Notes under the pieces: model-generated | What the model was told of the DNA's origin: nothing | Seen by the model: the letters and a program-made list of their open reading frames with translations, nothing else | Databases searched by the model: none | Made by a program: the position numbers and the translations under genes | Assembly: GCA_015228875.1 (NCBI GenBank) | Contig: JADGCS010000030.1 | Coordinates: 1-41,918, forward strand | Origin: Deltaproteobacteria bacterium | Lineage (GTDB): Bacteria; UBA10199; JADGCS01 | DNA: 41,918 bases | Direction of reading: 5' to 3' | Shown: one piece after another, positions 41,792-41,918 of the stretch | Numbering within the stretch: the first letter of the stretch is position 1 | Layout of the letters: the number at the start of each line of letters is the position of its first letter

Positions 41792-41918
41792 TCACGATGC
41801 CCTTTTTCCCGCGTTTATAAACGGGGGGCCTTTGCCTACGATGCCCTTGATCCACGGCATGGGGCCAAAGGAGTCTTTGTTTGCGCCTGTGGCAAGATAG
41901 ATTGTCTTAAACCCTTTT
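41792..41918 (-). CDS. C-terminal end of a gene cut by the window edge
   Basis: An open frame runs in from the right edge on the minus strand and ends with TGA at 41792. It gives 41 residues that read KGFKTIYLATGANKDSFGP and continue to INAGKRAS. The composition looks coding, with a small hydrophobic strand and Gly/Pro-rich turns. The family cannot be told from this piece. It would be upstream of, and possibly cotranscribed with, the NRDE gene. Confidence 0.55.
   Translation of the reverse strand, partial: KGFKTIYLATGANKDSFGPMPWIKGIVGKGPPFINAGKRAS

Noticed and set aside
1-41918. tRNA genes
   Set aside because: I looked for the T-loop pattern GGTTCRA with matching acceptor arms in the intergenic regions and found none. 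A GGTTCAAA near 12980 lies inside scpA and has no cloverleaf.

Overview
The window is about 42 kb of ordinary-looking bacterial chromosome with mixed gene orientation. It has many short intergenic repeats and no rRNA, tRNA, phage module, transposase or CRISPR array that I can see. Lipoproteins, a monofunctional peptidoglycan transglycosylase, ScpA/ScpB and a polyprenol-phosphate mannosyltransferase point to a Gram-negative-type bacterium. A DUF4911-type protein, a DVU0298-like repeat protein, a tungsten aldehyde:ferredoxin oxidoreductase and the trpS-scpA-scpB-rluB order suggest a lineage from the former Deltaproteobacteria. That placement is inference; no marker fixes the taxon.

Layout. 1-2.8 kb: the 3' part of an oligopeptide-binding protein with an apparent -1 frameshift, a transglutaminase-like protein and a putative zinc metallopeptidase. 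3.2-7.3 kb: a beta-propeller lipoprotein, a POT-family peptide transporter (convergent, sharing a two-way terminator) and a DUF4911-type protein. 7.5-16 kb: a long minus-strand block, in transcription order iron alcohol dehydrogenase, trpS, scpA, scpB, rluB, a 6S-like RNA candidate, 5-formyl-THF cyclo-ligase, ymdB and tyrS. 16-21 kb: an unknown beta-rich protein, a RelE/RHH toxin-antitoxin pair, aldehyde:ferredoxin oxidoreductase with an overlapping degenerate MobA-like gene, and an unknown 260-residue protein. 21.5-30 kb: two short-chain dehydrogenases, priA-def, a HEAT-like protein, two small exported proteins and a CoA-disulfide reductase/rhodanese fusion. 30.5-35 kb: a divergent GGDEF protein, then mtgA, a YciO/Sua5 protein and a Dpm1-like glycosyltransferase. 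35-41.9 kb: a GT-C-like membrane protein, homoserine dehydrogenase, an SRPBCC protein with a coupled small gene, a GRAS-like protein, a TANGO2/NRDE protein and the end of one more gene.

The strongest unexplained signals are repeats. (1) A roughly 150-bp palindrome occurs twice (7372-7519 and 38385-38538). Its inner hairpins are nearly identical, but its outer stem differs between copies while staying complementary. (2) A modular 90-140-bp element occurs four times (1796-1883, 8919-9010, 25897-26036, 36729-36867). It always points the same way as the next gene and ends in the same GGGTTATG. That ATG is the start codon of the next gene, an in-frame upstream start, the start of a four-codon leader coupled to the next gene, or the start of a 33-codon ORF. 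It behaves like a mobile 5' leader or start-codon cassette. (3) Three other palindromic structures lie at 20176-20280, 21368-21488 and 30265-30380. Several gene starts were moved because the longest open frame runs back into one of these repeats.
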